From: Desulfurococcaceae archaeon | GTDB taxonomy: Archaea; Thermoproteota; Thermoprotei_A; Sulfolobales; Desulfurococcaceae | DNA: 6,469 nucleotides | Direction: 5' to 3' | NCBI GenBank assembly: GCA_020833085.1 | Contig: JAJHQY010000031.1 | Span: 1 to 6,469 of the forward strand | Part shown: positions 1 to 5,018 of the stretch, piece after piece | Numbering within the stretch: position 1 is the first letter of the stretch | How the letters are laid out: each line of letters starts with the position of its first letter | Program-made: the position numbers and the translations under genes | The notes under the pieces: model-generated | The model's input: the letters and a program-made list of their open reading frames with translations, nothing else | What the model was told of the DNA's origin: nothing | Databases searched by the model: none

Positions 1-307
1 CTAGCTCGGCTAGTATGTCTTTGCGCTCTACACTCACGACTTTCAAGCTGACTAGGTTTAGCGTCTTAATGTCTACTACTCCGAGGTAGCTATTCGCCTG
101 CATTAGAGACTCGAAGTTCTGGAAGTACGTTACAGGGTCTACGTCGAAGACTACATAGCCCCCCTCCTCGTCAATTAGCGAGGGGCTTGTCCTCGAGACG
201 TAGCCAACAATCTCGCCGATACTACTAGCTAGCTCAATAGCTCTCCTTGCTTTCTCCTCGAGAACTTTTAATACAGAGTCATTGCTAGTAGCACTCGTCA
301 AGGACAT
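1..307 (-). CDS. herA: HerA-like DNA translocase/ATPase, N-terminal part only (cut by window edge)
   Basis: Only the first 102 or so codons are in the window. Reading starts at ATG (307-305) and stays open to base 1. The N-terminal ~25 residues are Ser/Thr-rich and then helical; from about residue 30 the segment IGEIVGYVSRTSPS followed by alternating beta-like stretches resembles the HAS-barrel that precedes the RecA-like motor in HerA. The Walker A and B motifs would lie beyond the edge, so the ATPase itself is not seen. The assignment rests largely on position: it follows a NurA-domain gene on the same strand with a 21-base gap, and herA and nurA are classic operon partners whose hexameric translocase and nuclease act together on DNA ends with Mre11-Rad50. 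A GTGAGGAG ribosome binding site sits just before the ATG. A paralogous DUF87/HerA-like ATPase rather than canonical HerA is possible. Confidence 0.6.
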   Translation of the reverse strand, partial: MSLTSATSNDSVLKVLEEKARRAIELASSIGEIVGYVSRTSPSLIDEEGGYVVFDVDPVTYFQNFESLMQANSYLGVVDIKTLNLVSLKVVSVERKDILAEL

Positions 308-326
308 ACTCCTCACTAGTCCTATA

Positions 327-349
327 CACTATAAAACACTTATATAGTG
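327..349 (-). promoter_or_regulatory. Possible internal promoter with short inverted repeat ahead of the HerA-like gene
   Basis: The last nurA codons contain, on the minus strand, CTATATAAG (347-339), a good match to an archaeal TATA box. Its centre is about 36 bases before the HerA-like ATG, which would give a start point near 317 and a leader of about 10 bases carrying the GTGAGGAG site. The same stretch forms a 7-bp inverted repeat (327-333 with 343-349) spanning the nurA stop. The elements are seen; promoter use is inference, and read-through from nurA remains the simpler way to express the gene. Confidence 0.3.
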
Positions 350-1495
350 CTCGGTGGCCTCGCTCGAGAGCCCAGTTAAGTAGAGCAGGTATGTTGTGAG
401 TGAACTACTGATCTTCTTCACCCTCTTATCGACTACGAGTAGTGTAAGGGGGAGAAATGAGCCTATCTGCACGCTGTCCTGGGCTACTAGCTCTAGGACA
501 GGCTCTTCGAGGTGCTCTTCTAGGACTTCAACACGGTAGAAGACGTAGTTCCCAAAACCCCCTATTTCTGGGTGTAGTCGCCTGGGGACAATTATGTACC
601 ACATAGCCCTGTTCACGTGCAGCTCGTCACGGTGTCTTACTATTAGAGGCCCTATAGCTACTGGCCTCTCAGAGGGGATTTTTCCGGCTATTAAAGCAGT
701 AGTTAAGTATGCGTCGTCGCTAGTACTACTCACTCCGAGGTCTAGTGGGTCTATTGCTGAGAGGTAGTAGCTTCTGTGTAAGCGCTTTACAGTGTTAATT
801 ACTAGCACATTCTTCGCTGAGAGCTTCTTGATGAGTTGAACTCTACGCGAATTGAGAGCTCTAATACTGCTAGTGTAAACCTCTAGTTTACTGGTCGAAG
901 TAGTCTCGGCGACCCTCTCGGGGTATACTGTGGGGCCGTCTATGAAGAGGACTGCTCCCTCTCTAACTGCACTAGAAAAATTTTCGAGGAGGCAGTTCTC
1001 TATACAGGCCCTCAGCTCGGCTAGTATTACGCTCTTGTTGTACTCGCTAGTATAGGGAATATTATTAGGATTGCTGAGAATAACGCTCTTCGAGTCTTTT
1101 AGTAGGTCTACTAGTCTCTGTGAGTATTCAACCTCGGGCACTAGGACGATGTGTTTGCAGAGAGGCTCCTCTAGACCGAGTATAGAAGTTAAACTGGGGA
1201 CATCTATTGCAAAGCCGGTGAACCTATTAAATACGCTACCAGCTCCTATAGAGATGAACACGTAGGGGGTCTCTACGGCCCTGGAGCTACTATCTAGAGC
1301 GTAGATGTCTCTTCTCAGCTCAGTTAGTCTCTGTAGTGGTAGCTCGTGCACTTTATCGCTGTAAAGCTCGACTCTGACGCTAAGAGGCTCCTCCACGAAC
1401 TCTAGGAGTTTACGCGAAGTCTCAACTCTACTGATCTTTATGCCCTCGATAATCCCCTGCCTAAGTAGCTTCACGACCTCGACTAAGTGCTTCAA
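329..1495 (-). CDS. nurA: NurA-domain nuclease
   Basis: A 388-residue protein, close to the usual length of archaeal NurA (about 330-450). NurA is an RNase H-fold, Mn-dependent single/double-strand nuclease that docks on the HerA translocase and resects DNA ends. The visible family landmarks are the N-terminal acidic motif IYALDSSSR (D68, matching the DGSS-type motif), the second acidic motif AVLFIDGPTVYP (D186), a following basic position in INTVKRLH (K237), and a C-terminal FLPLTLLVVDKRVKK segment (about 347-361). In NurA proteins I know, a catalytic His lies in that last region; here no His is visible there and Asp356 may occupy the place, so activity could differ. Translation begins at TTG (1495-1493), the first start before the conserved N-terminus; a TATA-like element 27-36 bases upstream suggests an almost leaderless mRNA. 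It is the first gene of the leftward unit and is followed by the HerA-like gene. Confidence 0.8.
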   Translation of the reverse strand: MKHLVEVVKLLRQGIIEGIKISRVETSRKLLEFVEEPLSVRVELYSDKVHELPLQRLTELRRDIYALDSSSRAVETPYVFISIGAGSVFNRFTGFAIDVPSLTSILGLEEPLCKHIVLVPEVEYSQRLVDLLKDSKSVILSNPNNIPYTSEYNKSVILAELRACIENCLLENFSSAVREGAVLFIDGPTVYPERVAETTSTSKLEVYTSSIRALNSRRVQLIKKLSAKNVLVINTVKRLHRSYYLSAIDPLDLGVSSTSDDAYLTTALIAGKIPSERPVAIGPLIVRHRDELHVNRAMWYIIVPRRLHPEIGGFGNYVFYRVEVLEEHLEEPVLELVAQDSVQIGSFLPLTLLVVDKRVKKISSSLTTYLLYLTGLSSEATEHYISVL

Positions 1496-1565
1496 GATTT
1501 AAACCCACATTTACCTAATGGGATATTAACACCACGTGCTCATTTAGTGTTTAGGTGCTTATAAA
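1496..1565. promoter_or_regulatory. Divergent promoter region between nurA and the DHH gene
   Basis: This 70-base AT-rich gap separates two divergent units. One element, GATATTAAC at 1522-1530, reads as a TATA-like box in both directions. Leftward its centre is about 31 bases before the nurA TTG, which would give a nearly leaderless transcript. Rightward it is about 40 bases before the DHH GTG, giving a leader of about 15 bases that contains an AGGTG ribosome binding site (1553-1557). A shared box would couple the two units. No clear BRE purine motif or operator repeat was identified. Spacing is seen; promoter function is inferred. Confidence 0.5.
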
Positions 1566-2588
1566 GTGACCTCAAGGGACATTAGAGTACTCGTACTTGG
1601 AGACTGGGATGCTGATGGCGTCGTGGCGTCGGCTCTTCTACTCTACGCTCAGAAGTACTTAAAGAAGTACCCCGTTGAGGGCGATGTGGAGGTCGATAAG
1701 ACCCCAGTAGATCCTAATAAACTGAAATACGTGCTCTCGTCAACTATAAGTGACAAGCACAAAGTAGTTGTACTACTAGATATTCCGTATAGTGAAGTGC
1801 TCGCGAACATAATTAGACTACTCAAGACTCACTTTGACGTGTCGAGAGTGATCTTTATAGACCACCACATAGCGAGTATTCAGAGAGCGAGCGAGATTAG
1901 TAGTGTTGTAGACGAAGTCGTAGTTGACTACAGAAAGCCCACCTCTCTACTCCTCTACGAGGAGCTCACTAAGCGGGGTATTAAAGTACACGAGAAATTG
2001 GCAAAGTTCGTAGAAGTCGTGAAGTACATGGACTCGGGGAGGAGAGTTCCAGCGAAGCTAATAAAGCTGTTTGAAATAGCAAAAGCGTTTTCAAAAGCTC
2101 TCACAGTCATGAGGAGTGAGGAGTTGTGGAGTAAAATAGTAGAGTGGCTTGCTAATCCAGAGCCCCAGCCAATGCCTCTAGACGACACTACGTGGAAGAG
2201 GGTGAGAGAGATCATTGAGCAGCGCGATCGCGAAGTGGCGGACGTGGCTAGAGACTTAGCTGTCACGGCGATTAAAGTCGGTGACTTGAGGTTTATAGAC
2301 GCTCGGAGCCGCTGGAAGAGGAGAGGGGCCACTGCACTCGCCTCGAGACTCTCAGCTATACTCAAAGCCCCCGTGGCGGTACTCGTGAACACTAACAGGG
2401 GCTTTCCACTACTAATAATAAAGGCCCCTGGTGGCAGGGCGTACAGAATAGCTAAGTTCCTACTGGCAGAGGGAGTAGCACTAGATATAGCCGGGCACCC
2501 GAATCTCGCCATTGTTAGGATCTCTGAGGACGTGGACAAGAACAGACTAGTGGAGGTGCTACACACAGCGCTCTACTACACTTCCTAG
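1566..2588 (+). CDS. DHH-family phosphoesterase (RecJ/GAN-like nuclease or related phosphodiesterase)
   Basis: A 340-residue, cysteine-free protein with the complete set of DHH-family metal motifs: motif I GDWDADG (D13, D15, D17), motif II LLDIPY (D72), motif III IDHH (D99-H100-H101) and motif IV YMDSG (D156). These residues bind the two Mn ions that hydrolyse phosphodiester bonds, so unlike Cdc45-type relatives it should be active. The C-terminal part (about 235-335) resembles a DHHA1 substrate-binding domain with a degenerate GGGH motif, DIAGHPN (308-313). Possible roles are a RecJ-like single-strand exonuclease, the archaeal HAN-type nuclease, or a nano-RNA/cyclic-nucleotide phosphodiesterase; the sequence does not decide. 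The neighbouring NurA and Cas4-like genes favour nucleic acid processing. GTG at 1566 is the only start after an in-frame stop at 1545-1547 and has AGGTG upstream. It is the first gene of an operon with the deacetylase and CYTH genes. Confidence 0.82.
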   Translation: MTSRDIRVLVLGDWDADGVVASALLLYAQKYLKKYPVEGDVEVDKTPVDPNKLKYVLSSTISDKHKVVVLLDIPYSEVLANIIRLLKTHFDVSRVIFIDHHIASIQRASEISSVVDEVVVDYRKPTSLLLYEELTKRGIKVHEKLAKFVEVVKYMDSGRRVPAKLIKLFEIAKAFSKALTVMRSEELWSKIVEWLANPEPQPMPLDDTTWKRVREIIEQRDREVADVARDLAVTAIKVGDLRFIDARSRWKRRGATALASRLSAILKAPVAVLVNTNRGFPLLIIKAPGGRAYRIAKFLLAEGVALDIAGHPNLAIVRISEDVDKNRLVEVLHTALYYTS

Positions 2589-2593
2589 AGGTG
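2588..2593 (+). promoter_or_regulatory. Ribosome binding site that decides the deacetylase start
   Basis: GAGGTG here is a full match to the core complementary to the 3' end of archaeal 16S rRNA. It overlaps the last base of the DHH stop codon and the candidate GTG at 2591, and lies 6 bases before the in-frame GTG at 2600. The usual spacing therefore favours 2600 over the longer reading from 2591, a difference of three residues. Confidence 0.6.
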
Positions 2594-2599
2594 TCTGCT

Positions 2600-3646
2600 G
2601 TGAGCGTGAGAGTACTAGTGATCTCGGAGTCCAGGCTCCTCCACAGGCCTCCATTCGAGCACCCCGAAAACCCTAGTAGAGTAGAGAGAGTAGTAGGCGC
2701 ACTGTCAGCTAGGGGTATTCCCTACGAGGAGGTCAGTACTAGGAACGTGAGCGCTAGTGAGAGAGAGCAGTTAGAATTAGCGAGTAGAATTCACGCTAGG
2801 GGCTACGTGGAGTACCTAGTTAGGCTCTCAAAGTCAGCTCCAGCAGTAATAGACGAGGACACCTACGTGTCTGAAGGCTCTCTCGAATTAGCCCTCGCGA
2901 CACTAGCAGAGAGCTATCTCCAGGCTCTAAACACTAAGAATGTGGTGTTCCTAGTCTCGAGGCCACCTGGACACCACGCTGGTAGAGGGGGCAAGGCTAT
3001 GGGCGCTTCCACGCAGGGTTTTTGCATACTCAACAACGCGGCGGCAGCTGTTCTCGGCTTCGCGGAGAGGGGCTTTAAGAGGCTAGCTGTTCTGGACTTT
3101 GACGCTCACCACGGGAACGGTACAATGGAGATCTTCTACAGAGAGCGAGTACTCCAAGTGGACTTACACCAAGACCCTGACACGCTGTACCCCCACACAG
3201 GCTACCCCGAGGAGATGGGTGAGGGCGAGGGCTTTGGGTACAAAGTAAACCTCGTCCTCCCGATGGGTAGCGGTGACGACTTGTACTTAGATCTCGCTAA
3301 GAGAGTAGAGGAGCTCCTCGAGAAGTACACCCCCGAAGCACTAGTAGTCTCAGCTGGTTTCGACGCGTTTTTAAATGACGGATTAGCGGATTTAGCGGCA
3401 ACAGAGATCTCTTATTACAGGCTCGGAGAGGTGATTAGGTCTCTCAGAGTACCAGCAGTAATTGTACTAGAAGGAGGGTACAGCGTGGGGCTTGAGAGGG
3501 GGGTGGTTAGCTTTATTGAGGGATTGCTACTAGCGCCTAAGAACTACACGGTGAAGACTTCAACGCCTAGAGCGCTGTTCAGCAAGGCTGTTAGTACAGC
3601 TGAGAGAGTTCTCGAGAAGGCCTCAAAGAGGGTGTTGGGTGCTTGA
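2600..3646 (+). CDS. Histone deacetylase family (HDAC/AcuC/acetylpolyamine amidohydrolase) Zn hydrolase
   Basis: A 348-residue single-domain protein of the arginase-deacetylase fold, removing acetyl groups from amines in the cytoplasm. All active-site motifs are present (numbering from GTG 2600): HPENPSRVERV near residues 21-31, RPPGHHA with the catalytic His pair H125-H126, GFCILNNAAAAV (from 140), LDFDAHHGNGT with zinc ligands D168 and H170, VSAGFDAFLND with the third ligand D260, and VLEGGY with the catalytic Tyr294. It should thus be active. The ~30 C-terminal residues after AGLLLAP-like core end are basic and helical. The substrate is unknown: acetylated chromatin protein such as Alba, an archaeal histone if the host has one, acetylpolyamines, or acetyl-CoA synthetase as for AcuC. 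It follows the DHH gene with an 11-base gap (2 bases if GTG 2591 is used) and overlaps the CYTH gene by 4 bases, so all three are probably translated from one mRNA. Confidence 0.88.
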   Translation: MSVRVLVISESRLLHRPPFEHPENPSRVERVVGALSARGIPYEEVSTRNVSASEREQLELASRIHARGYVEYLVRLSKSAPAVIDEDTYVSEGSLELALATLAESYLQALNTKNVVFLVSRPPGHHAGRGGKAMGASTQGFCILNNAAAAVLGFAERGFKRLAVLDFDAHHGNGTMEIFYRERVLQVDLHQDPDTLYPHTGYPEEMGEGEGFGYKVNLVLPMGSGDDLYLDLAKRVEELLEKYTPEALVVSAGFDAFLNDGLADLAATEISYYRLGEVIRSLRVPAVIVLEGGYSVGLERGVVSFIEGLLLAPKNYTVKTSTPRALFSKAVSTAERVLEKASKRVLGA

Positions 3647-4191
3647 GAAGAGAAAGAGAGATCAAGTTGCAAGTAGACAGCTACGAGGAGGCCGAGAGGA
3701 CGCTACTCGAGCACGGCTTTAAGTACGTGGATACGTGCTCTGAAGATGACTACTACTACTCACACCCCTGTGTAGACTTCTCAGCGACAGACGAGGCGCT
3801 TCGAGCTAGGAGGAGGAGGTGTGGCGGCTCAGAGTACTACACTATTACTTACAAGGGCCCCAGAGTAGTCGAGGAGTCGGGTATTAAAGCGCGAAGCGAG
3901 CTAGAAGTAGAACTTACGAGTAGCCAGTGGAGCGCTCTCAGAGACATCATTGAGAAGCTGGGCTTTAAGAGTATAGCTAGAATTTCGAAGACACGCAGGC
4001 TTTACAGAGCGGAGTGCGTAGACGCGTCTCTCGACGAGCTTCACGGCGTTGGCTACTACCTCGAGCTGGAGTTAAAGTGTGATAGTGGAGAGAGTCTTGT
4101 CAGGGAAGTAGTGAGTAGGCTGAGTGGTTCAGCTCGAATTGTCCACGAGACGTATCTTGAGATATGCCTGGCGACTCGGAGGTGTGTTTAA
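3643..4191 (+). CDS. CYTH-domain protein (class IV adenylate cyclase / triphosphatase family)
   Basis: A 182-residue protein with the signature of the triphosphate tunnel fold: EREIK at residues 4-8 (the ExExK motif), EALRARRRR (51-59), YTITYKGP (66-73), KARSELEVEL (82-91), KTRRLYR (116-122) and GYYLELELK (137-145). Such enzymes bind the triphosphate of ATP, thiamine triphosphate or inorganic polyphosphate with tunnel Arg/Lys residues and metal-bound Glu. The length and the LTYKGP-type motif are closest to CyaB-like class IV cyclases, but cyclase versus triphosphatase cannot be told by eye. It carries seven cysteines (32, 43, 60, 125, 146, 175, 181), far more than the two genes before it. The start is TTG at 3643, within the TTGA overlap with the deacetylase stop; GAGGGTG at 3628-3634 is the likely ribosome site. 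It is the last gene of the three-gene operon. Confidence 0.83.
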   Translation: MRREREIKLQVDSYEEAERTLLEHGFKYVDTCSEDDYYYSHPCVDFSATDEALRARRRRCGGSEYYTITYKGPRVVEESGIKARSELEVELTSSQWSALRDIIEKLGFKSIARISKTRRLYRAECVDASLDELHGVGYYLELELKCDSGESLVREVVSRLSGSARIVHETYLEICLATRRCV

Positions 4192-4242
4192 ACGCGCACT
4201 CCCCTAAGTAGCCTGTATTGGAGTTAAAAGAGGGGTGTTTCT
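4186..4242 (+). promoter_or_regulatory. Possible promoter and ribosome site of the Cas4-like gene
   Basis: The 51-base gap after the CYTH stop, with the palindrome GTTTAAAC (4186-4193) overlapping that stop, could hold a promoter: the palindrome lies about 53 bases before the Cas4-like start, giving a predicted start near 4216 and a leader of about 27 bases. GGGGTG at 4232-4237 lies 5 bases before the TTG and is a good ribosome binding site. A second AT stretch, GTTAAAAG (4223-4230), is too close to the start to be a TATA box. Read-through from the upstream operon is equally possible. Confidence 0.3.
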
Positions 4243-4869
4243 TTGAGTTCTAAACACGAATTCTACGTTACTAGGGTTCTCTACGAGAAGATTATTGGCG
4301 AGCAGATTAATAGGCTGAGCGAGCTGCAAGATCCGCGCATAGTTTACGTTACAGACCTCGTCTCCTGTACACACAAGTTCCACTTAAAGAAGGCATACCC
4401 CTGGCTCTCACTCGCGTTTGAACCAGCGGCAATACTGGGGACAATTGCCCACTTGGGTATCGGTCAGCTGTTGAGAGAGAGGGGTGTCGAGGTAGAAGTG
4501 GAGGTAGCGCGCGAAGTCATACTAGACGGTACGAGCTACCTCGTAAAAGGCCGCCTCGACGCTGTTGATAAGAGCAGTGGCATTGTAATTGAAGTTAAAA
4601 CGGCGAGGAGCGCTGTTAACGCGCCGCTTCAACACCACGTCAAGCAACTAAATATCTACCTCAATATGCTCAACTACGAGAGGGGCGTCCTAGTCTACAT
4701 AACACCGAGTAGAATAGTGGAGTTCGTAGTTACTAGAGAGCCTGTGAGCCTTGAGAGCGAGGTGAGAGACCTAGTTGAAGACAAGTACCACCCGAGATAT
4801 GAGTGGGAGTGTAAGTACTGCCAGTTCTCAAAGCTCTGTCCGTACTCCACATCGGCTCTCTCGAAGTAG
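4243..4869 (+). CDS. Cas4/RecB-like PD-(D/E)XK exonuclease with four-cysteine Fe-S cluster
   Basis: A 208-residue protein, the usual Cas4 size. It has all the family elements in order: first cluster cysteine in VSCTHKF (C42), the motif histidine GTIAHLG (H70), VKGRLDAVD (D106), IEVKTAR (E117, K119), QLNIY (Q135, Y139) and the C-terminal WECKYCQFSKLCPY cluster (C190, C193, C199). One N-terminal plus three C-terminal cysteines with CxxC-x5-C spacing is the layout of Cas4, AddB and Dna2 clusters; the characterised Sulfolobus Cas4 SSO0001 has nearly the same spacing. Known members are 5'-3' ssDNA exonucleases, and CRISPR-linked ones trim prespacers. No cas1, cas2 or repeat array is present here, so this is a stand-alone member that may serve DNA repair. 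Translation starts at TTG with GGGGTG 5 bases upstream. The gene ends at the sRNA-bearing gap. Confidence 0.87.
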   Translation: MSSKHEFYVTRVLYEKIIGEQINRLSELQDPRIVYVTDLVSCTHKFHLKKAYPWLSLAFEPAAILGTIAHLGIGQLLRERGVEVEVEVAREVILDGTSYLVKGRLDAVDKSSGIVIEVKTARSAVNAPLQHHVKQLNIYLNMLNYERGVLVYITPSRIVEFVVTREPVSLESEVRDLVEDKYHPRYEWECKYCQFSKLCPYSTSALSK

Positions 4870-4872
4870 GGA

Positions 4873-4880
4873 GTTTTAAG
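4873..4880 (+). promoter_or_regulatory. TATA-like element for the C/D sRNA
   Basis: GTTTTAAG lies just after the Cas4-like stop. Its centre is about 26 bases before 4903, the expected 5' end of the sRNA, a few bases ahead of the C box at 4909. This is the normal TATA-to-start distance in archaea. The motif is weak by itself; the spacing gives it value. Confidence 0.4.
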
Positions 4881-4884
4881 ACGC

Positions 4885-4889
4885 TTTTT
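4885..4889 (+). terminator. Oligo-T tract after the Cas4-like gene
   Basis: A run of five T 16 bases after the Cas4-like stop is the only T-run in the gap and could act as an archaeal T-tract terminator for the rightward genes. It is short and has no hairpin before it, so the assignment is tentative. Confidence 0.3.
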
Positions 4890-4903
4890 CACATATGCAT
4901 AGT

Positions 4904-4965
4904 GAGGCGTGATGAGCGCTCGGGTTGGCTGTAGGGAGTGATGAGGGTCTTGAGTTCTGAGTGGG
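4904..4965 (+). ncRNA. Box C/D guide sRNA, predicted to guide Cm34 of tRNA-Leu(CAA)
   Basis: In this intergenic stretch lie C box GTGATGA (4909-4915), a 13-base guide, degenerate D' box CTGT (4929-4932), a 5-base spacer, C' box GTGATGA (4938-4944), a 12-base guide and D box CTGA (4957-4960). Both C boxes fit RUGAUGA exactly. The 52-base C-to-D span and guide lengths of 12-13 are those of archaeal C/D sRNAs, which bind L7Ae, Nop5 and fibrillarin to direct ribose methylation. The D guide (gggtcttgagtt) is complementary to AACUCAAGACCC, which contains the leucine CAA anticodon loop CUCAAGA. The base paired five positions upstream of box D is C34. The D' guide (gcgctcgggttgg) would target CCAACCCGAGCGC; I could not name that RNA. 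The weak points are the CTGT D' box and a terminal stem of only about two pairs. Ends are approximate. A TATA-like element lies at 4873-4880. Confidence 0.72.
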
Positions 4966-4985
4966 GGGAGTAGAAGAGCTGCCTG

Positions 4986-5015
4986 TAGACTCCGCTCAGA
5001 GATTAGTGGAGTCTG
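4986..5015. repeat. Perfect-arm inverted repeat/hairpin between convergent genes
   Basis: AGACTCC (4987-4993) and GGAGTCT (5008-5014) are exact reverse complements. With a G-T wobble, two more inner pairs and an outer T-G wobble, the stem reaches 11 pairs around an 8-base loop (4997-5004). It starts 3 bases beyond the stop of the leftward FAD gene and about 25 bases after the sRNA D box. No T-run follows on either strand, so it is not a classical intrinsic terminator. It may mark or protect RNA 3' ends from either side, or belong to a longer form of the sRNA transcript. Confidence 0.5.
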
Positions 5016-5018
5016 ATA

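Noticed and set aside
1558..1567. CTTATAAAG as the TATA box of the DHH gene
   Set aside because: It overlaps the GTG start, so transcription would begin inside the gene after motif I. The box at 1522-1530 has better spacing.
1955..2566. Long open frame of 203 codons on the minus strand
   Set aside because: It lies wholly opposite the DHH gene, has Ser/Ala/Thr-rich low-information composition and no recognisable motif, and is best seen as an antisense shadow.
4223..4230. GTTAAAAG as TATA box for the Cas4-like gene
   Set aside because: It is only 13-20 bases before the TTG, which would put the transcript start inside the coding region.
4695..4892. Minus-strand open frame of 65 codons overlapping the end of the Cas4-like gene
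   Set aside because: It is antisense to the conserved cysteine cluster, has no ribosome site and no family motif.
4243..5018. CRISPR locus associated with the Cas4-like gene
   Set aside because: No direct repeats of 20-40 bases with regular spacers and no other cas gene were found on either strand.
4960..5018. Second C/D or H/ACA guide RNA formed by the hairpin region
   Set aside because: A CTGA occurs at 5013-5016 but no C box fits with it, and no ACA box follows the hairpin at the required distance.
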